A DNA stretch of 64,000 nt from assembly GCA_020444265.1 (NCBI GenBank), contig JAHLLH010000006.1, positions 124,001 through 188,000 on the forward strand. The letters are read 5' to 3'. The position numbers and the translations under genes are program-made. The DNA is from a bacterium (GTDB lineage: Bacteria; Electryoneota; Electryoneia; Electryoneales; Electryoneaceae). Positions within the stretch are counted from its first letter, which is position 1; each line of letters begins with the position of its first letter. Shown here piece by piece: positions 45,937 to 53,962 of the stretch. Below the pieces are notes generated by a model. The model made no database searches. It was given only the letters and a program-made list of their open reading frames with translations, and had not been told where the DNA came from.

Positions 45937-46133
45937 AAACCCCTCCGGGTGCTGTGTGGTTGGCAACCGTCCAAAGGTAGTACGTTAAACGGCTTGGGAA
46001 CAGGGTCAGGCATAGCTGACAGCAGCTTTCAGACCCGTGTCTCCGGGTGCTGCAAAGGAACATCCCCTGCGATTTTCAGCCGCACGACACGACTGTTTCC
46101 GTTACTTTAAGCAACACCCGTATCTTATTTCTA

Positions 46134-46799
46134 TTAGCCCTTTTTCTTCGGAGTCGGGACAAACTCGGCACCGTAATCAACATCCACCTCTGTCGGAGGA
46201 ACCAGGATTCCCCGGTCATAGGCTGCTTTTGCTGCGAACGCGAGGGCGAGAGCGGCGGAACGAACCTCTACACCCTGCCGTAAACGCGGCCCCAGCAGAG
46301 AATCTATCGCCTCCTGATTGCGCTGGTAGCCTTCTCCAAGCGGGAGGACAGGCTCTTCATCTGCAGGCGGGGTCAGGTTGTGAATCGAGCAGGAATTCAC
46401 GTCACTGAGCGGTGTTGGCAGGTCACCGGCCTGCATCAGGCGAGCTCGGACATCATCACGACCACCCCACGCAACCGCCCAGACGAGGCCATCCTCGACC
46501 ATCGCCGCAAGCCGTTCGTAGAGGCTGATGGGGACCATCTTGACGCCCCACGCTTCCGCGAGTCCTGTGGCAAAGGCAACCCCGACACGAAGACCCGTAA
46601 AACCGCCCGGGCCATGTACCACCGCAACCGCATCCGGTTTTTCCCAGCCCTGTTCATCCAGCCAACGGCGCACTCCGGGCGCGAGCAGGGTATCGTGCTT
46701 TTTACCCGCTTTCAACTCACGTGGTTCGAGCGGACCTCCTTCGGTCACCCCAACCCAGCGGGCCACACTTTCCGACGTATCAATCGCCAACAGCTTCAT
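46134..46799 (-). CDS. tsaB: tRNA t6A biosynthesis protein TsaB
   Basis: ATG 46799 (AGGAAG upstream), 221 residues. It starts MKLLAIDTSESVARW and contains the ASKHA-type VVHGPGGFTGLRVGVAFATGLA segment, typical of TsaB/YeaZ, the non-catalytic partner of TsaD in threonylcarbamoyl transfer to tRNA A37. It differs from many TsaB proteins in the divergent C-terminal half. tsaE lies 205 bases upstream on the same strand, separated by a repeat element. Confidence 0.87.
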   Translation of the reverse strand: MKLLAIDTSESVARWVGVTEGGPLEPRELKAGKKHDTLLAPGVRRWLDEQGWEKPDAVAVVHGPGGFTGLRVGVAFATGLAEAWGVKMVPISLYERLAAMVEDGLVWAVAWGGRDDVRARLMQAGDLPTPLSDVNSCSIHNLTPPADEEPVLPLGEGYQRNQEAIDSLLGPRLRQGVEVRSAALALAFAAKAAYDRGILVPPTEVDVDYGAEFVPTPKKKG

Positions 46800-46830
46800 G
46801 TATTGCTTCCTGTCACCCTTTTTTCCAGCC

Positions 46831-46997
46831 AGGTGCTCCGAATTGTCTTGCAAGCCGGGTTTCAGTAACCCGATTGTGCTGTTCACCCTATCGCGCCGTT
46901 GGCGCGAGGTGACATAGGCTAGATGCCGGTGCCACTATAAACCACGGCCTAAGCATGCTGATATGCACGCTTGGGTGATGGGGCACCCAAGCCACTA
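46831..46997. repeat. Diverged copy of the 33533 palindromic element
   Basis: 46831-46860 matches 33533 onward closely (both read ...TTGTCTTGCAAGCCGGGT, then TAACC a few bases on), and the right part ends GGGGCACCCAAGCC near 46980-46993. The middle differs and contains the hairpin CGCGCC/GGCGCG near 46889-46902. It separates tsaE from tsaB. Confidence 0.55.
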
Positions 46998-47003
46998 TTA
47001 TAA

Positions 47004-47468
47004 TCAGACACCCGCATCCGATTTAATACTTCGTTCGACCACAATCACCCGTTCTTCGCCAAGATCATCCACATGGATCGTTACACGCCAATTCGGTTCG
47101 CCCCAGTCGGCGGCGAGACGATCCGCCCACTCGACCAGCAAGATACCTTCCTCCGCTCCCTCATCGAGGTCGAGCGCGATCAGCTCGGAGGATTCGTTGA
47201 GACGGTACAGATCAACATGACGCACTTCCGGGTCGGTCGGGTAGATATTAACCAGCGTAAAGGAGGGGCTGCGTACTCGACCTCGATAACCCATCGCCTG
47301 CACCAATCCACGGACGAGGGTTGTCTTCCCGGCGCCGAGTGTCCCGATCAATGCAACTGCATCTCCCGCATCAAGCTGGGTGGCAAGCCAGGCGCCCAGT
47401 GCTGTGGTCTGCTCAGCAGCGTGATTTGCCTCCCGCCTCACTTCTTCCCACCGTACATCCTGCTCCAT
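47004..47468 (-). CDS. tsaE: tRNA t6A biosynthesis ATPase TsaE
   Basis: 154 residues with Walker A GTLGAGKTT (42-50), SPSFTLVNIY, and HVDLYRL followed by the acidic LVEWADRL. TsaE hydrolyses ATP to recycle the TsaB-TsaD-TsaE complex making N6-threonylcarbamoyladenosine. Its start codon overlaps the stop of the upstream PorX-like gene by one base. Confidence 0.93.
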   Translation of the reverse strand: MEQDVRWEEVRREANHAAEQTTALGAWLATQLDAGDAVALIGTLGAGKTTLVRGLVQAMGYRGRVRSPSFTLVNIYPTDPEVRHVDLYRLNESSELIALDLDEGAEEGILLVEWADRLAADWGEPNWRVTIHVDDLGEERVIVVERSIKSDAGV

Positions 47469-49036
47469 CAGCGTGCCTTCTTTTTCAGGACGGCCACCGG
47501 CAGAACCATCTCTTCCAGCGAGATACCACCATGCAGGAAGGAGTCACGGAATCGGTCAGCGTACTTGTTGAAATCGGTCGGGTAGACGAAGTAATAGTCT
47601 TCGCGAGCGAGCAGAAGATCCTCGTTCAAGCTGCTTTTCGGGATGCCCCAACGTTCCGGTTCACGTACCCGCACGGAGTGTTTGTCATCCACACGCAGGT
47701 TGCGTCCCGTCTTGTAGCGCAGGTTGGTGGAAGCTTCACGGTCCCCGATGACCTTCGCGGCACGTCTTGCCCGGATCGACCCATGATCGCTGGTCAGTAC
47801 AATGGTCACCCCACGATCGACGAAGGTGCGCATCAGCTCGTAGAGCGGCGAATGTTCAAACCAGGAGCGCACCACACTCCGGTAAGCAGCCTCATCTGGA
47901 ATCAAGGTCTGAATCACCTCTTCCGTGCTTCGATGGTGCGCCACGATGTCGACAAAATTGAAGACCATGCTGACCAACGGAAGGTCGAAGTAGTCGGAAG
48001 CCTTCTTCAACGTACGCTGCGCCTCCTCGGGGTCGAGGATCTTGGCGTACTTCGGCTCCGGGCTGGGCATGGCGCCCATGTTGGTCAGCTGACGATCCAA
48101 CAGTTGCCGCTCAAAACGGTTGACATTCGTTTCCGAATCCCACTTCAACTTCGAATAGAGGTCATTGTTGACCCGTGGGTAGTCAATCGGCAACATGCCG
48201 GAGAAGATGCTGTTTCGCGAGTAAGGTGTCGCGGTCGGCAGCAGGGAAAAGTAGGTGTCGAGTTCGATCTGAAACTGATCGCGCAACAGTGGTTCGACGG
48301 CGAGCCAATGGTCAAGACGAAGGCAGTCAAGCACGAGGAAGAGGACCGGTTCACCCTTGGAAACACGCGGCACCACCCACTCCCGGACGACATCATGGCT
48401 GAGTGGTGGACGATCTTCCCGTCCCTGTTTCAACCACCTCGGGTATTCTCTTTCGATGTAACGGCTGAAAATGTTGTTCGCGGTGTGCATCTGCTGATCG
48501 AGCAGTTCCATCAGGTCAGGCGAACGCATGGCGGAAATGTCAATCGCCCAGCGCTGCAGACGCAGACCAAGGTCGAGCCAGTCATCCCAATCGAGCTCGG
48601 AATCGAGCTCGTCATTGATCCGGTTAAACTCGGCGACATAATCCCGGTTTAATCGTTCCTGGCTGATGCTGCGTGTATCGAGCAGCCGCTTCAGCACGCT
48701 CAATATCTGGCTTGGATTAACCGGTTTGGTGAGATAATCATCGATGCGTCGGCCAATCGCCTCTTCCATCAACGATTCTTCTTCGCTTTTGGTAATCATC
48801 ACGACTGGCAGGCCGGGACGGATTCGTTTCACACGCTGAAGGGTTGCAATACCATCAAGACCGGCCATCTGCTCGTCCAGCAGGACCGCATCAAATTCTT
48901 CACGTGCAACCGCCTTGACGGCATCCTCGCCTGAGGTTACCGCATGCACATCATACCCTCGTTCCCGCAGAAAGAGCAGGTGCGGTTTCAGCATTTCAAT
49001 TTCGTCATCAGCCCAGAGAAGTCGTCGATCAGCCAC
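47468..49036 (-). CDS. porX: PorX-like response regulator with PglZ domain
   Basis: 522 residues. REC domain (1-120) with acidic D10/D11, phospho-acceptor D54 (VLLDEQM) and K104; a helical linker (~125-215); then a PglZ/alkaline-phosphatase-superfamily domain with D237 in VLDCLRLDHW, nucleophile candidate T270 (TATPYSRN), and LTSDHGS further on. Domain order, length and the TPYSRN motif match PorX of Bacteroidota, which with the kinase PorY controls type IX secretion and has phosphodiesterase activity on oligonucleotides. In this organism the target is unknown; no T9SS structural gene is in the window. It overlaps tsaE by one base; DUF2520 lies 52 bases upstream. Confidence 0.9.
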   Translation of the reverse strand: MADRRLLWADDEIEMLKPHLLFLRERGYDVHAVTSGEDAVKAVAREEFDAVLLDEQMAGLDGIATLQRVKRIRPGLPVVMITKSEEESLMEEAIGRRIDDYLTKPVNPSQILSVLKRLLDTRSISQERLNRDYVAEFNRINDELDSELDWDDWLDLGLRLQRWAIDISAMRSPDLMELLDQQMHTANNIFSRYIEREYPRWLKQGREDRPPLSHDVVREWVVPRVSKGEPVLFLVLDCLRLDHWLAVEPLLRDQFQIELDTYFSLLPTATPYSRNSIFSGMLPIDYPRVNNDLYSKLKWDSETNVNRFERQLLDRQLTNMGAMPSPEPKYAKILDPEEAQRTLKKASDYFDLPLVSMVFNFVDIVAHHRSTEEVIQTLIPDEAAYRSVVRSWFEHSPLYELMRTFVDRGVTIVLTSDHGSIRARRAAKVIGDREASTNLRYKTGRNLRVDDKHSVRVREPERWGIPKSSLNEDLLLAREDYYFVYPTDFNKYADRFRDSFLHGGISLEEMVLPVAVLKKKAR

Positions 49037-49087
49037 CGTTCATCTCCTATTTCGGACAAGCATGTCCGTTTTAGTGGATCGTTCCAC

Positions 49088-50008
49088 CTAATTTCGTCCG
49101 CTGTGCGGGCCAATAGCCTCCAGCCATTCCCGGCTTCTTTCGGGGGTCATCCGACCAGACCGTACTGCGAGCGATAACAAACCGTGGATCAATGAGCGGT
49201 AGAGCTCCTCCTCTTCCGGGTTGGAAAACGTCTTTAAATGGTGCAGAACCGTCTCAAGGTCATCACGTGCCACCGGCCCGGTCACCGCACCTGCTGGACC
49301 ATACTGCTGGATATTCTCCATCATTCCCTGCATCAGGGGGAACAGGGCCTTCCATGCTTCGTCCATTGTCGATGCAATCCCCGCGAAACGTTGGGCACCC
49401 ATTTCGAGCAGCATCGGCATGAAGTTGGAAGCCAACACCGAGGCGAGATGGTAACGAGCACGATCCTGCTCCGCCACCAGCAAGGGACTTGCACCAACCA
49501 GTTCAGCCAGCTTGTGGCCCAGTGCAATGCCCGCCTCATCACCAGTCAGGCCGACTCGAATGCCCTTGAATCGATCCGCGTCCGCAGTGGGCGGGAAGGT
49601 CTGGATCGGATGCCAGGCAAGCTGCCCCCACCCCTGTTCAGCAAGTGGTGCCAGGACATCCAATCCTGTTCCGCCGGAAAGATGCATCACCACCGGTGCG
49701 GGAATGTCCTCTCGTGGTACCGCCTCAGAGCGCGTCCGGTTCCGCTCACGGATCAGTTCAGCGAGCCGGGATGCAACGTTCGCAATCTTTCCGTCGGGGA
49801 CCGCAAGGACAACCAGGTCAACATCCGTACGCACCATCTCGAGGGGAAAGACACGGAATCCCTCTTCCTGGGCAATCCGAATCCGTTCGCTGTCCTCATG
49901 TTCGGCGATGTTGACAATCGTAGCATCTGCACGGTTCAGCGCCAGGGTCAGGGCACGTCCGACCGCACCATACCCGACCACGGTTACTGTGAGACGATTC
50001 TCATTCAT
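49088..50008 (-). CDS. Rossmann-fold plus DUF2520 protein
   Basis: Start at ATG 50008 (306 residues), overlapping the DUF523 stop by 8 bases. The N-terminal NAD(P)-binding fold has VVGYGAVGRAL and VVLAVPDGKI; the C-terminal all-helical DUF2520 domain includes LAWHPIQTFP and a helix bundle with LASVLASNFMPMLLE. The architecture resembles ProC/6-phosphogluconate dehydrogenase-type oxidoreductases; the substrate is unknown, though DUF2520 genes often neighbour pantothenate genes in other genomes (none here). Confidence 0.85.
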   Translation of the reverse strand: MNENRLTVTVVGYGAVGRALTLALNRADATIVNIAEHEDSERIRIAQEEGFRVFPLEMVRTDVDLVVLAVPDGKIANVASRLAELIRERNRTRSEAVPREDIPAPVVMHLSGGTGLDVLAPLAEQGWGQLAWHPIQTFPPTADADRFKGIRVGLTGDEAGIALGHKLAELVGASPLLVAEQDRARYHLASVLASNFMPMLLEMGAQRFAGIASTMDEAWKALFPLMQGMMENIQQYGPAGAVTGPVARDDLETVLHHLKTFSNPEEEELYRSLIHGLLSLAVRSGRMTPERSREWLEAIGPHSGRN

Positions 50009-50486
50009 CACCTTCACCCAGGGAAGGATGCTTCTGGCCCTCGACCGGGATCACCTCCAGCCCTTCCCGTTTCAGCAGGGCAGTTGTCACCCCGTCCCCG
50101 GGAACGCGTTCGCCATCTCTCGTGATTTCCCCACATCCGCACGAAGGACTGCGAGTCTTGAGGTAGGCTTTGGAGGCGCCGTAGAAACGTGCAATAGCGA
50201 GGGCCGCTTCAGCGCCGCGAAGGTAATTGTCGGTCACATCGCGTCCCGCTTCCACCGTCTTAACCTTGGCGGTTCCCTCGAGCACATCCTTGCCATCGCC
50301 GGCATCAATTTGAGCTGCAGGACGAGGAGTGGTTAAACCACCGAGCTGCTCCGGGCAGACCGGGATCAGGTCGACCGTCTCGTGTAATTCCTGCACGAGA
50401 TCGGTCAGAGTATGACCGCCATCGTACCGGCATTTGACACCCAGCAAACAGGCGGAGACGAGCGCTTTTTCCTTGTACTCGATCAT
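50001..50486 (-). CDS. DUF523 family protein
   Basis: 161 residues from ATG 50486. It begins with the hallmark LVSACLLGVKCRYDGG, then VCPEQLGGLTTPRPAAQI and the cysteine-rich LKTRSPSCGCGEI, the DUF523 (YbbK) pattern. The conserved cysteines suggest metal or thiol chemistry, but no function is established. It heads the run DUF523-DUF2520-porX-tsaE. Confidence 0.88.
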   Translation of the reverse strand: MIEYKEKALVSACLLGVKCRYDGGHTLTDLVQELHETVDLIPVCPEQLGGLTTPRPAAQIDAGDGKDVLEGTAKVKTVEAGRDVTDNYLRGAEAALAIARFYGASKAYLKTRSPSCGCGEITRDGERVPGDGVTTALLKREGLEVIPVEGQKHPSLGEGDE

Positions 50487-50559
50487 GCGGGCAATATAGG
50501 AACGAGGAGGGGCGGAACGAAGCGTAGGATGACAACTCCATCGGGCTTTTGGATGTCGC

Positions 50560-50585
50560 TGGCCTGACACTTCAGTGTCGGGCTG
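50560..50585. terminator. TGGCCTGACACT hairpin between DprE2-like and DUF523 genes
   Basis: Stem GGCCTGACACT (50561-50571), TC loop, AGTGTCGGGC(T) with G-U pairs; the loop and core match the hairpin at 35721. It is upstream of the DUF523 start and just beyond the end of the DprE2-like gene in position but on the far side of its stop, so it may be a dispersed repeat rather than a true terminator. Confidence 0.45.
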
Positions 50586-50609
50586 GTACTTTCAGCAGCA
50601 CGCTTGATT

Positions 50610-51353
50610 CTACATCTTGAGCCGTTTGAAAATCACCTCGGGGATGTGACGGATCACATGCATGATCCACTGCCAGAACCAGGGAACGTAGACCACATCA
50701 CACCGTTTGTCGATTGCCCTCGCAATGTCTGCCGCAACACGTTCCGGCATCGAGGGCAACGGCAGCTTCTCCATTCCTTCGGTCATCGGGGTTCGGGTTG
50801 GGCCCGGCTTGATGGTCAGCACATTGACCTTTGCAGGTGCAAGCCGTTGACGAAGCCCTTGCATGAACACATGCAACGCCGCTTTGTCCGCGCCATAGAG
50901 GTAGTTGGATTGGCGCCCACGGTCCCCTGCGGGGCTGCCGATGGCCACAATCTGCCCACCGCCGCGCTGCTCGAAGCGATTGGCGACCAGCCCGAGCAGG
51001 CTCATGGCCGAGGTGTAGTTGATGTCGTGATGGAGACGCGCACGATCTGGATCGTTTTGTAGCTCCTCCTGGTCCCACATCACACCTGTCGTCAGCAGAA
51101 CACCTTCCAGCGGACCCGCCAGTTCCTCGGCCTTGTTCAGCAACTCATCATGCTTGTCAAAGTCTAGTGCATCGAATTGGAGTGTGTGAACCGTGGCTCT
51201 ATAGCGGGTTTTCAGATCGGCGGCATTCCACTCAAGCCGTTCCTGCATCGATTTCTGATCTGCAAGGATCAGCGCGTGACCTCGTGCTGCCAGCTCACGA
51301 CCCAAAGCGGAGGCAATCCCACCTGCCGCACCGAGTATCAGCCAGTTACTCAT
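50610..51353 (-). CDS. DprE2-like short-chain dehydrogenase
   Basis: ATG 51353 overlaps the DprE1-like stop by four bases (ATGA), giving 247 residues. SDR fold: GAAGGIASALG near the N-terminus, the catalytic S in AIGSPAGDRGR and Y-x3-K in YLYGADKAAL. Paired directly behind a DprE1 homologue, it most likely reduces the 2-keto intermediate to give polyprenyl-phosphoryl-arabinose, as DprE2 does in mycobacteria. The C-terminus has a hydrophobic helix (VVYVPWFWQWIMHVI) that would hold it at the membrane. Confidence 0.82.
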   Translation of the reverse strand: MSNWLILGAAGGIASALGRELAARGHALILADQKSMQERLEWNAADLKTRYRATVHTLQFDALDFDKHDELLNKAEELAGPLEGVLLTTGVMWDQEELQNDPDRARLHHDINYTSAMSLLGLVANRFEQRGGGQIVAIGSPAGDRGRQSNYLYGADKAALHVFMQGLRQRLAPAKVNVLTIKPGPTRTPMTEGMEKLPLPSMPERVAADIARAIDKRCDVVYVPWFWQWIMHVIRHIPEVIFKRLKM

Positions 51354-52723
51354 ACACCCTCCTGCATCTTCAGCCGTCGTGCCAGGTTCGAGGTGAACCG
51401 CCACTTCGGATCGACCTTCTGCTTGATGGTCAGCCACTCTCCGAAACGGGGATACATCGCACGAAATGTCTCCGGCGCGAGACGTGCATCTTTCACCAGG
51501 TAGACTCGCCCACCATGCGCAAGAATGATACGATCCAACTCGTCCAACAAAGGCCAGACGGCTGTTTTAATCGGTAGATCGAGCGCGAGGGTCCACCCCG
51601 GTTTCGGAAAGGAAAGATGACCCGATCCTTCCGCTCCCAGCCGTTTCAGCACAACCAACGAGGGGATTTGCCCAGCCTGCTGGCAGCGGACCACCACCTC
51701 ACGAACCGCTTGTTCGCCCGCTTCAAAAGGGACAACAAACTGGTACTGGATGAAACCCGCCTTGCCGTAGAGACGGTTCCAGTTGTTTGCCACATCCAGC
51801 GGGTAAAAGAAGGGCCAGAAGGGCACCAACCGTGCGGTCAACTGGTCCGAGGCCTGTGATATACGCAGCGTATTGAAGACCCGGACCGAAAAGTTATTGA
51901 CCAGCGAGAAGGGTGGTATGACCGGCACAGGCAATGGACGAAGGCCAGGAACATTCAATAAATCGCGATCCGATCCGTGGGGAAATTGCTCGCGAGTCGC
52001 ATGGCTGCCGAGCAGGACCTGTCCTCGTCCGAGACGGCTGCCTGACATCGCACAATCCATCCAGGCGACGGTATAAGGGTGGGTTTCGTCGCTGACCGTC
52101 AGCCTCTCCATCATTTCGCTCAGGCTGTTCGCCCGGACCGATTCCTCGACAATCCACGCCGATTCGACTCTCTTCAGCCGGATACAGAGCTGGACAATCA
52201 CCCCGGTCAGACAGAGACCACCGACCGTCGCCGCGAAGAGATCGGGATTTTCAGTTTCGCTGCAGCGGACCACCTCGCCCGAAGCGGTCAACAGGTCGAG
52301 CCATTGAATGTGGTTGCTGAGGGTGCCGGCCATGTGATGGTTTTTCCCGTGCACATCGCAGGCAACACTTCCGCCAAGGGTCGGATGCCCAGTGCCGGGG
52401 GTGACCGGCAGCATCCAGCCACGCGGGACAAACGCCTTCAAAATGTCGTTCAGGGTCATGCCCGGCTGGCAGACAAGGTCGCCGGTGGAGTCGTCGAAGG
52501 ATATCGCCCGATCCATCCGGCCCATAAGGAAGCTGACATGGCCAGCATTCAACGAAGCATCGCCATAGGATCGTCCCGCTCCTCGTGCAAGGAACCCGGG
52601 TCCCTCACCGGTAACAAGCCAGGTGAGTGTATCAATCGAGTTGCCCTGTGCGGCAAGGCCGTAAGCGGTCCGGTGTCTCCCCCACCCCTGGAGGCCGGTC
52701 TCGATTAATTTTGGCTGTGGCAT
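51350..52723 (-). CDS. DprE1-like FAD-dependent oxidase
   Basis: 457 residues. VAO-type FAD domain (FLARGAGRSYGDASLN, PGTGHPTLGGSVACDVHG) and a C-terminal region that follows mycobacterial DprE1 closely: SFPKPGWTLALDLPIK, GRVYLVKDARL, MYPRFGEWLTIKQKVDPK. The lysine matching the catalytic K418 of M. tuberculosis DprE1 is kept (K411), while the position of C387, the benzothiazinone target, is Ala (A380). It should oxidise the 2'-OH of polyprenyl-phosphoryl-ribose. Confidence 0.87.
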   Translation of the reverse strand: MPQPKLIETGLQGWGRHRTAYGLAAQGNSIDTLTWLVTGEGPGFLARGAGRSYGDASLNAGHVSFLMGRMDRAISFDDSTGDLVCQPGMTLNDILKAFVPRGWMLPVTPGTGHPTLGGSVACDVHGKNHHMAGTLSNHIQWLDLLTASGEVVRCSETENPDLFAATVGGLCLTGVIVQLCIRLKRVESAWIVEESVRANSLSEMMERLTVSDETHPYTVAWMDCAMSGSRLGRGQVLLGSHATREQFPHGSDRDLLNVPGLRPLPVPVIPPFSLVNNFSVRVFNTLRISQASDQLTARLVPFWPFFYPLDVANNWNRLYGKAGFIQYQFVVPFEAGEQAVREVVVRCQQAGQIPSLVVLKRLGAEGSGHLSFPKPGWTLALDLPIKTAVWPLLDELDRIILAHGGRVYLVKDARLAPETFRAMYPRFGEWLTIKQKVDPKWRFTSNLARRLKMQEGV

Positions 52724-52813
52724 GGTATGCGTACGTCCAGTTCTGCTGTTAGAAAATGGATGGCATGGCGAGCGGAGCTTGCCATGCTGGCGTTTTCATA
52801 CTTTGAACGTTGT

Positions 52814-52849
52814 GTCAGGTCTCCGCGATGCAAAAGGACCTGACAGAAC
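52814..52849. repeat. GTCAGGTC...GACCTGAC palindrome ending AGAAC
   Basis: Stem GTCAGGTC (52814-52821) / GACCTGAC (52837-52844), followed by AGAAC. The same CCTGACAGAAC end occurs at 3336-3346 and 7085-7095. It lies in the 157-base gap between the UbiA-like and DprE1-like genes and might be a weak attenuator. Confidence 0.55.
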
Positions 52850-52880
52850 ATGTCGTAGGCAGAATTTCGTATAACGATCC

Positions 52881-53756
52881 CTAGAAAATCCCGAGTAACA
52901 CCAGCACCACCATCCCGATCCAAGCAGCAACCGCAAGCAGGATCCAGGGATCGGTGAGGACCGCTTCGGTCGGGTCCTCGCCTCGGTCACGTGTGTAAAC
53001 CCCCGCCTGGTAGCGCAGAAGGGCGAAGACAACAATGGGAGTCGTATACATCAACCGCTGCGAACCAACTTTTGCCACGGTTACCGGGTCAAAGGTATAG
53101 AGGGTATAAGCAAGGATGGTAATCGCCGAAATCATCATGATCCAGAGGTCCCAGACATGCAACGGCGGCGCTTCCTGCAAACTCTTCCGTCCCTTTTCAA
53201 CATTCCCATCCAGTCGGGCGATCTCCTGCCGCCGTTTTACCAGTGCCAGGGTCAACCCGATGAAAAAGGCGCAGACGGTCAGCCACTTGCTGATGGTCAC
53301 CTCAATGGCAGCTGCACCGATCACCGCACGCGCTGTAAAGCCGGTCGCGATAAGGAAGACATCGACCAGCAACATATGCTTCAACCATGCACTGTAGAAG
53401 AGCATGACAACCACATACCCGAGAACAATACCGAAGACCCAGTGGTTCATGGTCCACGCCCAAGCCACCCCCCCTGCGAGCAGGAAAAAGGCCGACACCA
53501 GGGCGACAACTGGGGAGATGGTCCCCGCTGCGAGGGGACGGTATTTCTTTTTCGGGTGGAGACGGTCCTTTTCGACATCAAAGAGGTCATTGATGATATA
53601 GATACCGGATGCGACGAGGCTGAAGATCACAAAGACCGTCAGGCTCCGTGCCCAGTCATTCAGGTTGCCATAATGCTGGGAAAAAATGATCCCAGCGAAG
53701 ACAAGAACATTCTTCGACCACTGCCTTGGTCGAAGGAGGCGAATCCATGCTCCCAT
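52881..53756 (-). CDS. UbiA-family polyprenyl-phosphate phosphoribosyltransferase-like
   Basis: ATG 53756 (GAGG 6 bases upstream), 291 residues, about nine membrane helices. It begins WIRLLRPRQWSKN and has the first Asp-rich motif N56-D57-LF-D60-VEK-D64 followed by RLHPKKKYRPLAAG, which is the pattern of decaprenyl-phosphate 5-phosphoribosyltransferase (Rv3806c) rather than ubiquinone or menaquinone UbiA enzymes. Placed just ahead of DprE1/DprE2 homologues, it should attach phosphoribose to a polyprenyl phosphate. The dedicated phosphatase of the mycobacterial pathway is not seen. Confidence 0.85.
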   Translation of the reverse strand: MGAWIRLLRPRQWSKNVLVFAGIIFSQHYGNLNDWARSLTVFVIFSLVASGIYIINDLFDVEKDRLHPKKKYRPLAAGTISPVVALVSAFFLLAGGVAWAWTMNHWVFGIVLGYVVVMLFYSAWLKHMLLVDVFLIATGFTARAVIGAAAIEVTISKWLTVCAFFIGLTLALVKRRQEIARLDGNVEKGRKSLQEAPPLHVWDLWIMMISAITILAYTLYTFDPVTVAKVGSQRLMYTTPIVVFALLRYQAGVYTRDRGEDPTEAVLTDPWILLAVAAWIGMVVLVLLGIF

Positions 53757-53962
53757 TGACACCTCGACCAGTCCTGTTTTAGTGACGTTTCAGTTTCCCG
53801 ACAATTATCACAAATCGTTGTCTAATAGTATCGTATCTCGGAGCAACATTCACAAGAGTTTCAGCCTATGTCCCGTGGAGATTCTCGTCTCTCGGACCAA
53901 CGACCGTTGCCGCGAGAGGATCAGGGGGCTACGTTTCCCGCTGGAATAGTGGAGAGGAATGG

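Noticed and set aside
47321-48652. 443-residue frame on the plus strand
   Set aside because: It lies antisense to the PorX-like gene and tsaE, both well supported.
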